Positions 8,325 through 16,291 of a stretch of DNA of 23,056 nt are shown piece by piece. Location of the stretch: NCBI GenBank assembly GCA_900549685.1, contig UROX01000022.1, positions 1 through 23,056 on the forward strand, given 5' to 3'. The notes below the pieces were generated by a model, which did no database searches, was not told the DNA's origin, and was given only the letters and a program-made list of their open reading frames with translations. The DNA comes from an uncultured Alistipes sp. (GTDB taxonomy: Bacteria > Bacteroidota > Bacteroidia > Bacteroidales > Rikenellaceae). A program made the translations under genes and the position numbers. Each line of letters opens with the position of its first letter. Position 1 is the stretch's first letter.

Positions 8325-8337
8325 AAAAAGAATCGTT

Positions 8338-8853
8338 ATGGCTTTGATAAAATCGTTGAGGGGAATCGATCCTGTGATCGGAGAGAACACTTTTCTGGCC
8401 GAGAACGCTACGGTAATCGGCGATGTGGTCATCGGACGGGATTGCAGCATATGGTTCGGTGCCGTCCTTCGGGGCGATGTCAATTCGATCCGCATCGGCG
8501 ACCGGGTCAATATTCAGGACGGAGCGGTGATCCATACGCTCTACCAGCGTTCGGTGACGGAGATCGGCAACGACGTTTCGGTCGGACACAACGCCAACAT
8601 TCACGGAGCCAGGATCGAGGACCGGTGTCTGATCGGTATGGGCGCGACGGTGCTCGACCATGCCGTGGTGGGCAGCGGGTCGATCGTCGCGGCCAATTCG
8701 CTGGTCCTGTCGCGCACCGTGATCGAACCGGGCAGCGTGTATGCCGGCGTTCCGGCCCGTCGGGTCAAGGATGTGACGCCCGAACAGGTACGCGACATCA
8801 TCGAACGGACGGCACGCGACTATATGATGTACGCGTCGTGGTATAAGGAATAA
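8338..8853 (+). CDS. Gamma-class carbonic anhydrase family protein (YrdA/PaaY-like)
   Basis: A 171-aa left-handed beta-helix protein built from hexapeptide repeats. The three metal-binding histidines of gamma-carbonic anhydrases are present: H66 in DGAVIHT, and H84 and H89 in VGHNANIHG. WFGAVLRGD (39-47) and the C-terminal YAGVPARRVK (135-144) are also typical. Members form trimers with zinc or iron at the subunit interface; some hydrate CO2, others have no proven activity. The ATG at 8338 (MALIKSL) was chosen over an upstream TTG because family alignment begins there and an A-rich leader precedes it. The LytS-type kinase gene begins 11 nt after its stop, so the two are probably co-transcribed. 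Confidence 0.92.
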   Translation: MALIKSLRGIDPVIGENTFLAENATVIGDVVIGRDCSIWFGAVLRGDVNSIRIGDRVNIQDGAVIHTLYQRSVTEIGNDVSVGHNANIHGARIEDRCLIGMGATVLDHAVVGSGSIVAANSLVLSRTVIEPGSVYAGVPARRVKDVTPEQVRDIIERTARDYMMYASWYKE

Positions 8854-8864
8854 GCCCCCGGTGG

Positions 8865-9881
8865 ATGAAAACGGCTGCCAAATATCGCATACGGATCGTC
8901 AATCTGCTGGTCGCGCTGGCATTGACGCTGATCGTCAATTTTCCCAATCTGCTCTATTCGAGCGAAATGCACGGAAGGCGTCCGCCGGGAATCTCGCCGG
9001 AATATCTTGCCGTTCAGTTATTTTATTTTTTCTTCGCTTCGTGGGTAGTCGTTTCGCTCAATACGGTCCGGCGATTTTCGTTCCCGTATAAAGTCATGTT
9101 CAGTATCGTCGTTACGATGCTGTTCTATCTTTTCATGCCGATCGTCAATCGGTCCGGAGAGTGGAATGCAGCCGTGTTTACGGGACGTATGTACAACCCG
9201 TTCCAGATCACGCGCTGGTCGCTGGTGCTGATCGTCACGGTGCTGTACGGCAAAATTTTCGATCTGCTCTACCAGAAACAATCCATCATCATTGAGAACG
9301 AACGCCTCAAAAACGAAAATCTGCAGACGCGTTACAACATGCTGGCCAACCAGATCAGTCCTCATTTTCTGTTCAACTCGCTCAATTCGCTCTCGATGCT
9401 CGTCCGGGAAAAAAGCAACGACAAGGCGCTGGAATACATCGACCGGCTGGCCGATACGTTCCGCTATATGCTCCGGTCCGGGCAGGAGGAACTCGTCACG
9501 CTTTCGAGCGAGCTGACCTTTACCGAAGCGTATCTTTATCTGCTGATGGTCCGCTATGAGAACAAGCTGTTCTTCGATATGGAGATCGACGACCGTTACC
9601 GGAACTGGAAACTGCCGGTACTGTCGCTCCAGCCGTTGATCGAAAATGCCGTGAAACACAACTGCATCACCCAGACGCGCCCCTTCCGCATTTCGTTGCG
9701 GACCCGGGACGGGAAGCTGATCGTTTCCAATCCGTTGATTCCGAAGATCGACCCTCCGGAAAGAACGGGGATCGGACTCCGGAATCTGTCTTCGCGCTAC
9801 CAGTTGCTCCTGTCGCGCGAGGTACGGGTCATAAAAAACGGCGGAGAATTCCGTGTGGAGCTTCCTTTGGTCGAACCTTGA
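8865..9881 (+). CDS. LytS/YehU-type membrane sensor histidine kinase
   Basis: A 338-aa two-component kinase of the His_kinase (PF06580) family. Four hydrophobic segments (about residues 10-30, 47-66, 75-93 and 115-135) form the membrane sensor, with no large extracytoplasmic domain. A short coiled segment (about 135-160) leads to the phospho-acceptor motif ISPHFLFNSLNSL with H167. The ATPase domain has the N-box LQPLIENAVKH (256-265-266, N261) and the G-box GIGLRN (302-307). Families of this type phosphorylate LytTR regulators, and one is encoded 157 nt downstream. It starts 11 nt after the carbonic anhydrase. Signal sensed: unknown. Confidence 0.93.
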   Translation: MKTAAKYRIRIVNLLVALALTLIVNFPNLLYSSEMHGRRPPGISPEYLAVQLFYFFFASWVVVSLNTVRRFSFPYKVMFSIVVTMLFYLFMPIVNRSGEWNAAVFTGRMYNPFQITRWSLVLIVTVLYGKIFDLLYQKQSIIIENERLKNENLQTRYNMLANQISPHFLFNSLNSLSMLVREKSNDKALEYIDRLADTFRYMLRSGQEELVTLSSELTFTEAYLYLLMVRYENKLFFDMEIDDRYRNWKLPVLSLQPLIENAVKHNCITQTRPFRISLRTRDGKLIVSNPLIPKIDPPERTGIGLRNLSSRYQLLLSREVRVIKNGGEFRVELPLVEP

Positions 9882-9915
9882 GCGGATCGTCCGGTCCGGC
9901 GCCGCTCTGTTTTTC
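9880..9915 (+). terminator. Terminator-like hairpin overlapping the kinase stop codon
   Basis: GAGCGG (9880-9885) pairs with CCGCTC (9902-9907), and TGTTTTTC follows. The first arm starts at the second base of the kinase TGA stop codon. Stem and T-run fit an intrinsic terminator, though the 16-nt loop is long. Because the partner regulator lies downstream, it could also act as a partial terminator setting the kinase/regulator ratio. Confidence 0.55.
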
Positions 9916-10038
9916 GGGTGTAGCTTCGTCCGGGCCGTCCGAACGCGGATCGGAAACGGCTTTACCTATGTATAAAAGTCCGGCCGGAAACATTCTCCGA
10001 TGCGGAGCGCGAAATGCAGAACGAACACAGAACCGCTT

Positions 10039-10797
10039 ATGAAAACTTTGATTGTAGAAGACGAAACGGCCGCAGCGACGAATCTGAGGACCCTGCTGCG
10101 GGAGATCGACCCGGAAGTGATCGTGCTGGATGTGCTCGATACCGTGACCGATACCGTCGCCTGGGTCCGGTCGCATCCTTCGCCCGATCTGATATTCATG
10201 GATATTCATCTGGCCGACGGTCAGGCTTTCCGTATTTTCGAACAGACGGACATCGCCTGCCCCATCGTTTTCACGACGGCCTACGACCGGTATGCGCTCG
10301 AAGCTTTCAAGGTGAACAGCATCGACTATATCCTGAAACCCATCAAGCGGGACGAGCTGGAGCGGGCGCTCGACAAGTTCAAACGTTTCTCGGGGAACGA
10401 GACGGACGAGTACGTCGAACGGACGAACCGTTTCGCCGCGGTCCGGACGCAATGTTTCCTGATCCCTTTCCGCGACAAGCTGGTCCCCGTGGCGCCGGAC
10501 GAGATCGCCTATTTCTATACGTCGCGCGAGAAGGTGTCGGTCACGACGTTCGACGAGAGGACGTTGCCCATGGACCGTTCGCTGGACACGCTGATGGCTC
10601 AGTTGCCGGACGCCGATTTTTTCAGGGCCAACCGGCAGTTCATCGTATCCCGCCGGGCGATCCGCGATATGTCGGTATGGTTCGGGAGCCGGCTTTCGGT
10701 GAATCTTTGTCTGCGAACGCCGGAGCGCATCATCGTGAGCAAGGCGCGGGTGCCCGAATTCAAACGGTGGTTCGTCGGCGAAGAGCCTGTCCGATAG
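10039..10797 (+). CDS. LytTR-family response regulator
   Basis: A 252-aa DNA-binding response regulator. The receiver domain (1-118) has acidic pair E7-D8, phospho-acceptor D55 in LIFMDIHLADG, T80 and K100. The LytTR DNA-binding domain (about 140-248) contains FFRANRQFIVS (194-204) and a C-terminal VSKARVPEFKRWF typical of the family. The start MKTLIVEDE at 10039 is preferred to an in-frame ATG at 10000 because receiver domains begin there. It is most likely the partner of the upstream LytS-type kinase. No LytTR direct-repeat target could be assigned nearby. Confidence 0.93.
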   Translation: MKTLIVEDETAAATNLRTLLREIDPEVIVLDVLDTVTDTVAWVRSHPSPDLIFMDIHLADGQAFRIFEQTDIACPIVFTTAYDRYALEAFKVNSIDYILKPIKRDELERALDKFKRFSGNETDEYVERTNRFAAVRTQCFLIPFRDKLVPVAPDEIAYFYTSREKVSVTTFDERTLPMDRSLDTLMAQLPDADFFRANRQFIVSRRAIRDMSVWFGSRLSVNLCLRTPERIIVSKARVPEFKRWFVGEEPVR

Positions 10798-10854
10798 CGA
10801 AAGAGAGGAACCGGTTATTGTTTTCCCTTTATAGACATACTAACTTAAAACACT

Positions 10855-11763
10855 ATGAAAAAGAATTTGGTTTTACTTCTCGTTCTGGCTTTGTTCGCCG
10901 GAGGACAGGCCGATGCGAAAGGCAAAAAATGTGCGGCGCAGAAGGCGAAGCACGTGATCCTGATCGGCAGCGACGGGTTCAGTTCGGCGGTGATGCGCGC
11001 TCATCCGGGGGCTTTCCCCCACATCGAGTCGTTGATGAAGGACGGAAGCTACACGTTGCGGCGCCGTAGCGTACTGCCCTCTTCGAGTGCCGTCAATTGG
11101 TCTTCGATGTTGATGGGGGCCGGTCCGGAAATCCACGGGTACACGACGTGGGGCAGTCAAGTGCCCGATCTGCCTTCGCGGGAGATCGGTAAATACGGCA
11201 TCTTTCCGGGGATATGCGGACTCATACGCGACAAACATCCTCAGGCGGTGATGGCGTGCGGTTACAACTGGTCTACGATCGGTTGTCTGTACGAACAGCA
11301 GGCCGTGGACATCAACTACGATGCTTCGAACGACCGGATGCTCGCCGACAGCATGTGCTATTACATCGAGCAGAACAAGCCGGCATTTACATTCATCGCG
11401 TTCGGCGAGCCGGACGAGGTGGGCCATGCCTGCGGATGGGAATCGGAGGAGTATTTCCAGATGTGCCGGACGATCGACGGGTATGTGGGGCAAATCCTGG
11501 CTACGATCGAAAAAGCCGGCATGAAAGATGACGCGATCGTGATTTTCACGGCCGATCACGGCGGAACGGGCAAAGGACACGGTGGCATTTCGATGGCGGA
11601 GATGGAGTCTCCTTTCATCGTCTGCGGCAAAGGTATCTGCCGGGGAAAAGAGATTACCGAGAGCGTAATGGTGTTCGACTGCGCACCGACGATCGGCTAT
11701 GTCTTTGCCGTGGACCAGCCGCAGGTGTGGATCGGCCGGCCGGTTATGTCGGTCTTCGAGTGA
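10855..11763 (+). CDS. Secreted alkaline-phosphatase-superfamily phosphodiesterase/pyrophosphatase
   Basis: A 302-aa exported metal-dependent hydrolase of the nucleotide pyrophosphatase/phosphodiesterase-like branch. Residues 1-21 are a signal peptide. The two-metal site is complete: D40 in GSDGF, probable nucleophile S78 in SSSAVNWSSML, D187 and H191 in DEVGH, D234-H235 in TADHGG, and H242 in GHGG. It would cleave a phosphate mono- or diester in the periplasm; the substrate is not evident. At about 300 residues it is a compact family member with no extra domains. It starts 57 nt after the response regulator with no terminator between, so read-through is possible, and it ends at its own strong terminator. 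Confidence 0.88.
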   Translation: MKKNLVLLLVLALFAGGQADAKGKKCAAQKAKHVILIGSDGFSSAVMRAHPGAFPHIESLMKDGSYTLRRRSVLPSSSAVNWSSMLMGAGPEIHGYTTWGSQVPDLPSREIGKYGIFPGICGLIRDKHPQAVMACGYNWSTIGCLYEQQAVDINYDASNDRMLADSMCYYIEQNKPAFTFIAFGEPDEVGHACGWESEEYFQMCRTIDGYVGQILATIEKAGMKDDAIVIFTADHGGTGKGHGGISMAEMESPFIVCGKGICRGKEITESVMVFDCAPTIGYVFAVDQPQVWIGRPVMSVFE

Positions 11764-11787
11764 TTCTTCGCGGCGGAGAGAGATTCG

Positions 11788-11825
11788 GGTGCGGGACGGC
11801 TGGCCGTCCCGCACCTGCGTTTTCG
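11788..11825 (+). terminator. Intrinsic terminator after the phosphodiesterase
   Basis: A perfect 12-bp stem, GGTGCGGGACGG (11788-11799) with CCGTCCCGCACC (11804-11815) and loop CTGG, is followed by TGCGTTTTC. The stem is very stable; the T-run is short and set back by 4 nt. Confidence 0.75.
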
Positions 11826-12229
11826 GGATCGGCGTTATGAGGGCGATGGTATGTTTCGATCATCCGAAGTTGCGGACCGTATTTTCCGTTCCGGTCGTTT
11901 TTATCCGCAGCCGCAGGTCTCGTTTTCGGATCGGAACGCTCTTTTTGTTTCGGCCGAAGGCCGGCCGCTGCCCGGAACGGAGATAACGGCGGATGTCGAT
12001 AACCGACTCTTCGGCTTGGTCCCGGTCCCCTCTTTTACTTGCAGCTTCCGGCTGCCGTATCCGGGTCGGGATACTCCTCTGCCAGCCTGTGGAGGGGCGG
12101 GCACAGTCCTGAAAGCCGGCTCCCGTCGCTTTTTATTGTCGTATCGAAGGATAGGATGGCCGTTTGTCGAATGTATGTTCGTTCCCGGTTCCCGATACGG
12201 GCAGGACGTTTCACCCCTGCGATTTTCCG
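11826..12229. other. Gene-free block with a run of short hairpins
   Basis: No convincing gene lies between the phosphodiesterase terminator and the promoter of the receptor gene. Frames on both strands (for example 11851-12234 plus and 12325-12035 minus) give low-complexity Arg/Pro/Ser-rich peptides without family features. Three dyads sit side by side: GCAGC-ttccg-GCTGC (12041-12055), GTATCC-gggtcg-GGATAC (12057-12074) and CCTC/GAGG (12076-12095). They suggest a structured transcript, a REP-like repeat or a remnant. Confidence 0.4.
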
Positions 12230-12261
12230 TTTGACCGGGAACTGGCGGGTTTTTACATATA
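12230..12261 (+). promoter_or_regulatory. Possible promoter of the receptor-like gene
   Basis: TTTG at 12230-12233 is followed after 20 nt by TACATATA at 12254-12261. The spacing fits the Bacteroidota -33/-7 arrangement, but the -7 box matches TAnnTTTG only in part. The sequence becomes AT-rich here and an A-rich leader runs to the ATG at 12312. Confidence 0.35.
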
Positions 12262-12311
12262 AAATGAGTTTTTTTGCAGTCGGAAAAACATAACCAATCG
12301 AATAAAGAGTG

Positions 12312-15227
12312 ATGAGACGGAACATTTTCTGGAAATTCTGTGTCGTTATCCCCGTTTTTTTCGCCGGCGTACAGCTTTACGCACAACCGACGGGGACCGT
12401 ATCGGGCCGGCTGATCGACGAAGCGGACGACGGTCGGGCTGTCGTGGGAGCCGTCGTGGAGTGTTATCCGCTGGATAATCCCGCTGCCAAAAAATATACG
12501 ACTTCGGTCACGGACGGTAAGTTTTCCGTTCCCGGTCTCGTCTACGGGTCCTATGCGATGAAGGTGACGTTCATGGGGCTGATGCCCCATACCGATACGG
12601 TGAAGGTGGACCGGTCCGCCGTGCGGCTGGGAACCATTCCGATGCAGACGCAGGTGCAGCAGCTCGGTGAAACGGTGGTCCAGAGCATGACGATGCGGAC
12701 GACGCAGAACGGCGATACGGTGGTGTACAATGCCGGAGCCTTCAAGGTGACCGGCGATGCGGGAACCGACGATCTGCTCGGTAAAATGCCCGGTATCAAG
12801 GTCGAGGGCGGAAATGTCGAGGCCCACGGCGAGCAGGTGAAAAAGATCCTGGTGGACGGTAAGGAGTTTTTCGGCGACGATGTGACCGCCGCTATCAAGA
12901 ACCTGCCGGCCGAGGTGATCGACAAGATCGAAGTGTTCGACAAGAAAAGCGACGAGGCGGAGTTCAGCGGCGTAAACGACGGCAACGACTACAAAGCGAT
13001 CAATATCGTCACCACCCGGGGCGTAGAGAAAGCCCGTTTCGGAAAATTCTATGCCGGTTACGGAATCAGCGATCTCTACAATGCGGGGATGAGCCTGAAT
13101 CTGTTCGACAACAACCGCCGTTTTTCGGTTATCGGAATGGCCAATAACGTCAATCAGCAGAATTTTGCCATCGACGACCTGCTGGATGTGATGGGGACCA
13201 ACGGCGGCCGGGGAGGCCGGGGCGGCGGTCGCGGGAGCAACTTTATGATCGGCAACCAGAGCGGCGTATCGACCGTCAAGTCCATCGGGGTCAATTACTC
13301 GAACGAATGGAAGGAGAAACTCAAACTCAGCGCCAGCTACTTTTTCAATACGACCAAGAACGAGACCGATGCGCTCACTCAGCGCGAATATTTCTCGAAC
13401 CAACTGTACGACGAGCTCAGTCAGAGTTTCTCGCGCAACTTCAACCACCGGATCAATGCCCGCGTGGAGTATAAGATGAACGAGAACAACACGTTCATGT
13501 TCCGTCCCAACATCCGCTTCCAGTCGAACGATTCGCACGGCGCCGACACGTCGGCCACGTCGATGCGGGACGATGCGGCATCCACGCTGCTCAACTTTCT
13601 CAAAAGCGCGACGAGCGCCCACACCGAAGGGTACAACATTTCGGGAAACCTGCTCTACATGCACCGTTTCGGAGGGCGTCCCGGCCGGGTACTGAGCCTG
13701 TCGATCAACGGAGGAATGTCGAAGAACGACCGGGACAACGACCAGTATTCGCTGACGAGGTATTTCGCGCCCGATTCGTCGCGGACGCTCAACCAGTATA
13801 TCGCCAGCCGTTCGAGCGGCTATCATGCGAGCGGGCGGGTCTCCTATTCCGAACCTGTGTCGGAACATGCTCAGGTGCTGTTCAACTACAATCTGTCGTA
13901 CAATTATTCCGACCGCGACAAACGTTCCTACGAGATGCCCGAAGAGGTGTTTCTGGACAGCCTGTCGAATACGTACAATAGCGGCTACCTGACTCATCGG
14001 GTCGGTCCGGGATTCCGTTACCACAGCGACAAGGCGATGTTCGTGACCAATGTCAATTACCAGTACGCCACGCTGACGGGCGATCAGCTTTTCCCGTCCG
14101 TTTCCCGTTCGCACCTCTCGACCGGATTCAATAACGTCGTTTATATGGCGATGCTCGATTTCAGGTTCTCCAAGACCAATACGCTGCGTGCCATGCTCCG
14201 TTCGAATACCGATACGCCTTCGGTGACGCAGTTGCAGAACGTGCTGGACGTGTCCAATCCGCTGTTCATTTCGCAGGGAAATCCGGATCTCCGTCCGGTG
14301 TACAGCCATAACCTCAGCCTGCGGTATGTCAATGCCAACGTGACCAAGGGACGGACATTCATGGCTGCCGTGAGCGGATCGACGCAGTCCAACTACATAT
14401 CCAATGCCGTGGAGCGGGCCGACCGTCCGGGGTACGAGGTGAAGGACGCGGCGGGCAATACCATTATCGTGCTCGATCAGGGGGCGCAGTATTCCCGCCC
14501 GGTGAACCTGAACGGTTACTGGAACGTGAACGGCGTGCTGAGTTACGGTCTGCCGGTCAGCTGGCTGGCCAGCAACGTGAATTTCAACGTGCGGGCTGCG
14601 TATACGGCTTTGCCTACCGTATACAACAATGTGCGCAGCACGACGACCAATACGTCCTATTCGGGCGGAATCGTCATCGGAAGCAACATCAGCGATAAGA
14701 TTGACTTCACCGTGTCGTACAATGCCAGCTACAATGTCGCCCGTTCGACAACCGATAACGAGTATTTCAACGGAGTGGGAACCGCACGCGTCAAATGGGT
14801 CACCTGGGGCGGAATCACGCTGCAGGCGGACGGAAGCTATTCCAAGTACCGGGGGATCACCGACTCTTTCTCCGAAGAATTCCTGCTGGTCAATGCCTCT
14901 TTGGGCAAGAAACTTTTCAAGAACCAGCGGGGCGAGGTCAGCGTGCGGGTGAACGACCTGCTCGACCGCAACAAGAGCTTCGTGCGTACCGTTTCGCAGA
15001 ACTACATCCAGAATGTGACGACCAACGTGCTGGGACGCTACGTGAGTCTCAACTTCGTCTATAACCTCCGGGTATTCAAGGGCAAGGGAGGAAAAAAATA
15101 CGACATGCCTTCGGACTACCGTCCGGGCGGAAACGACTCGCGGGGCGAGCGTGGCGGAGACCGCGGCGGCCGTCCTTCCGGTCCGCCGATGGGTCCTCCT
15201 CCGGGGGGCGGAATGCCTCCGTTCTAA
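12312..15227 (+). CDS. TonB-dependent-receptor-like outer-membrane beta-barrel protein
   Basis: A 971-aa outer-membrane protein of the OMP_b-brl_3/TonB-receptor-like family. A signal peptide (1-24, ending YA before Q25) is followed by a carboxypeptidase-regulatory-like beta-sandwich (about 27-112), then a plug domain (about 115-240) with LGKMPGIKVEGG and KKILVDGKEFFGDD, then a long barrel. A glycine/arginine-rich loop, GGRGGRGGGRG, lies near residue 298. After the last clear strand (RYVSLNFVYNLRVF) a hydrophilic Gly/Pro-rich tail of about 50 residues ends in F. There is no SusD-like partner, so it is not a classical glycan-uptake pair; the cargo is unknown. The ATG at 12312 is preferred to the adjacent GTG at 12309. 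Flanking terminators make it monocistronic. Confidence 0.9.
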   Translation: MRRNIFWKFCVVIPVFFAGVQLYAQPTGTVSGRLIDEADDGRAVVGAVVECYPLDNPAAKKYTTSVTDGKFSVPGLVYGSYAMKVTFMGLMPHTDTVKVDRSAVRLGTIPMQTQVQQLGETVVQSMTMRTTQNGDTVVYNAGAFKVTGDAGTDDLLGKMPGIKVEGGNVEAHGEQVKKILVDGKEFFGDDVTAAIKNLPAEVIDKIEVFDKKSDEAEFSGVNDGNDYKAINIVTTRGVEKARFGKFYAGYGISDLYNAGMSLNLFDNNRRFSVIGMANNVNQQNFAIDDLLDVMGTNGGRGGRGGGRGSNFMIGNQSGVSTVKSIGVNYSNEWKEKLKLSASYFFNTTKNETDALTQREYFSNQLYDELSQSFSRNFNHRINARVEYKMNENNTFMFRPNIRFQSNDSHGADTSATSMRDDAASTLLNFLKSATSAHTEGYNISGNLLYMHRFGGRPGRVLSLSINGGMSKNDRDNDQYSLTRYFAPDSSRTLNQYIASRSSGYHASGRVSYSEPVSEHAQVLFNYNLSYNYSDRDKRSYEMPEEVFLDSLSNTYNSGYLTHRVGPGFRYHSDKAMFVTNVNYQYATLTGDQLFPSVSRSHLSTGFNNVVYMAMLDFRFSKTNTLRAMLRSNTDTPSVTQLQNVLDVSNPLFISQGNPDLRPVYSHNLSLRYVNANVTKGRTFMAAVSGSTQSNYISNAVERADRPGYEVKDAAGNTIIVLDQGAQYSRPVNLNGYWNVNGVLSYGLPVSWLASNVNFNVRAAYTALPTVYNNVRSTTTNTSYSGGIVIGSNISDKIDFTVSYNASYNVARSTTDNEYFNGVGTARVKWVTWGGITLQADGSYSKYRGITDSFSEEFLLVNASLGKKLFKNQRGEVSVRVNDLLDRNKSFVRTVSQNYIQNVTTNVLGRYVSLNFVYNLRVFKGKGGKKYDMPSDYRPGGNDSRGERGGDRGGRPSGPPMGPPPGGGMPPF

Positions 15228-15254
15228 AACCGGTCCGATCCGAGGACGGATAAG

Positions 15255-15288
15255 AAAGGGTTTTGCGATACTCGCAAAGCCCTTTTTT
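15255..15288 (+). terminator. Intrinsic terminator of the receptor-like gene
   Basis: Fourteen-base arms at 15255-15268 and 15272-15285 pair around loop TAC with one G-U pair, and T6 runs through 15283-15288. The run of A on the left arm gives a T-rich tail on the minus strand too, so it may be bidirectional. Confidence 0.9.
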
Positions 15289-15661
15289 GAAATAGCGGCG
15301 GGGATGTTAGGAACACGCCGCAGGAACCGTGATTCTCGAGTTCGGTCTGTGGCTTTGTTCGGGGGCGGCAGAGGAGCGGTTCCATCGGATTTTCCCCGTT
15401 TGCGGGAAAGCGGTCGTGCTTTTGTATGCCGAAGTTATTTGGGGCATCGGACCGTTGTCGTTCGCGGTCATGGGGCGTTTCCGGCCCTCTCCGGTCTTCG
15501 CTCCGGCGGAATCCTGAAGTTATTGTCCGGAAAATGCCGAGCCTGTCGAGGTCGGTACATGGAACAGCACCGTCTCCCGGACACGGCATCGGTCGTGTGC
15601 AGGAGACGGTGCGGCGGATTGTCCGGCAGCCGAAAAACGGGCAGGTCGGACGTCTGATGTC
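15289..15661. other. Gene-free, hairpin-rich block between converging genes
   Basis: No credible coding sequence is seen on either strand between the receptor terminator and mscL; the frames are Arg/Pro-rich and match no family I recognise. The block holds dyads: GCGGCG (15295-15300) with CGCCGC (15316-15321) and an inner TGTT/AACA stem, TTTCCC (15391-15396) with GGGAAA (15404-15409), and the long hairpin at 15567-15612. Confidence 0.45.
15567..15612 (-). terminator. Long two-tier hairpin downstream of mscL
   Basis: GCACCGTCTCC (15567-15577) pairs perfectly with GGAGACGGTGC (15602-15612). Inside, ACACG (15581-15585) pairs with CGTGT (15594-15598), with 3-nt internal loops on each side. It begins 50 nt past the mscL stop in the direction of mscL transcription. 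Only TGTTCC follows on the minus strand, so the T-run is weak; it may be a terminator or a 3' stabilising structure. Confidence 0.5.
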
Positions 15662-16096
15662 TTATTTTTTCTCTTTGAGCAGGTCCCGGATCTCGGAGAG
15701 CAGTTCGATGTCGGGGGCCGGAGCCGGCGGAGCGGCGGGAGCCTCTTCTTTCTTGCGTTCGAGTTTGCTCAACAGTTTGATGAATAGGAAGATGGAGAAC
15801 GCGATGATGAGGAAGTCGAAGGTGGTCTGCAGGAACGTGCCGTAGTTGATCGTCACGGCGGGTTTGACGACTTCGCCGGTCGGAGAGAGCACGGCTTGGG
15901 CGAGGTCGATCTTGAGGTCCGTGAAATTGACGCCGCCGACGAGCAGGCCGATCGGAGGCATGATGATGTCGGAGACCAGCGACGATACGATTTTGCCGAA
16001 GGCGCCGCCGATGATGATACCCACAGCCATATCGACGACATTGCCGCGCATGGCGAATTTTTTGAAGTCTTCTAAGAATTTGCTTTTCATAATCAT
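15662..16096 (-). CDS. mscL: Large-conductance mechanosensitive channel
   Basis: A 144-aa inner-membrane channel that opens under membrane tension to release solutes during hypo-osmotic shock. The N-terminal amphipathic helix FLEDFKKFAMRGNVVDMAVG leads into TM1 (about 19-45) with the conserved GIIIGGAFGKIV. A periplasmic loop (about 46-90) precedes TM2 (about 90-110), and a charged C-terminal helix (about 110-144) is interrupted by an Ala/Pro stretch APAAPPAPAP. Start is either ATG 16096 or ATG 16090 (MKSKF). It lies 195 nt after the oxidoreductase and may have its own promoter, though none is clear. Confidence 0.96.
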   Translation of the reverse strand: MIMKSKFLEDFKKFAMRGNVVDMAVGIIIGGAFGKIVSSLVSDIIMPPIGLLVGGVNFTDLKIDLAQAVLSPTGEVVKPAVTINYGTFLQTTFDFLIIAFSIFLFIKLLSKLERKKEEAPAAPPAPAPDIELLSEIRDLLKEKK

Positions 16097-16225
16097 ACGG
16101 AATTGGTTATGTCATACAGTGAAGCAGGTCTTTCGGTTCGCCGTCGCATGCGGTCGGGTCCGAAATCCTGTGGAAACCGTTGCGAACGGCGATCGTGCAA
16201 TTTACGTACAAATTTCTTATTTCCG

Positions 16226-16257
16226 TTCCCGGCAGGAGGTGCAAGTGTGGCCGGGAA
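16226..16257 (-). terminator. Hairpin at the 3' end of the efflux operon
   Basis: TTCCCGGC (16226-16233) and GCCGGGAA (16250-16257) are perfect 8-bp arms with a 16-nt loop, 34 nt past the oxidoreductase stop. No T-run follows on the minus strand, so termination before mscL is uncertain; a 3' stabilising stem is equally possible. Confidence 0.4.
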
Positions 16258-16291
16258 TTGTCGAATCCGGTCCAGAGATGCCGACGGAAGA

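Noticed and set aside
8281..8337. TTG-initiated extension of the carbonic anhydrase
   Set aside because: The added residues do not resemble the family, cross the palindrome at 8313-8324, and an ATG at 8338 starts the conserved region.
10000..10038. Earlier ATG for the response regulator
   Set aside because: Receiver domains start a few residues before the acidic pair, which matches MKTLIVEDE at 10039.
11851..12234. 127-aa plus-strand frame in the gene-free block
   Set aside because: It has no family features, no leader or promoter of its own and overlaps the hairpin run; it is more likely noncoding.
11901..14309. Minus-strand 802-aa open frame opposite the receptor gene
   Set aside because: It is the shadow of the receptor gene, His/Ile/Val/Arg-rich, and runs on into the uncoded upstream block without any family feature.
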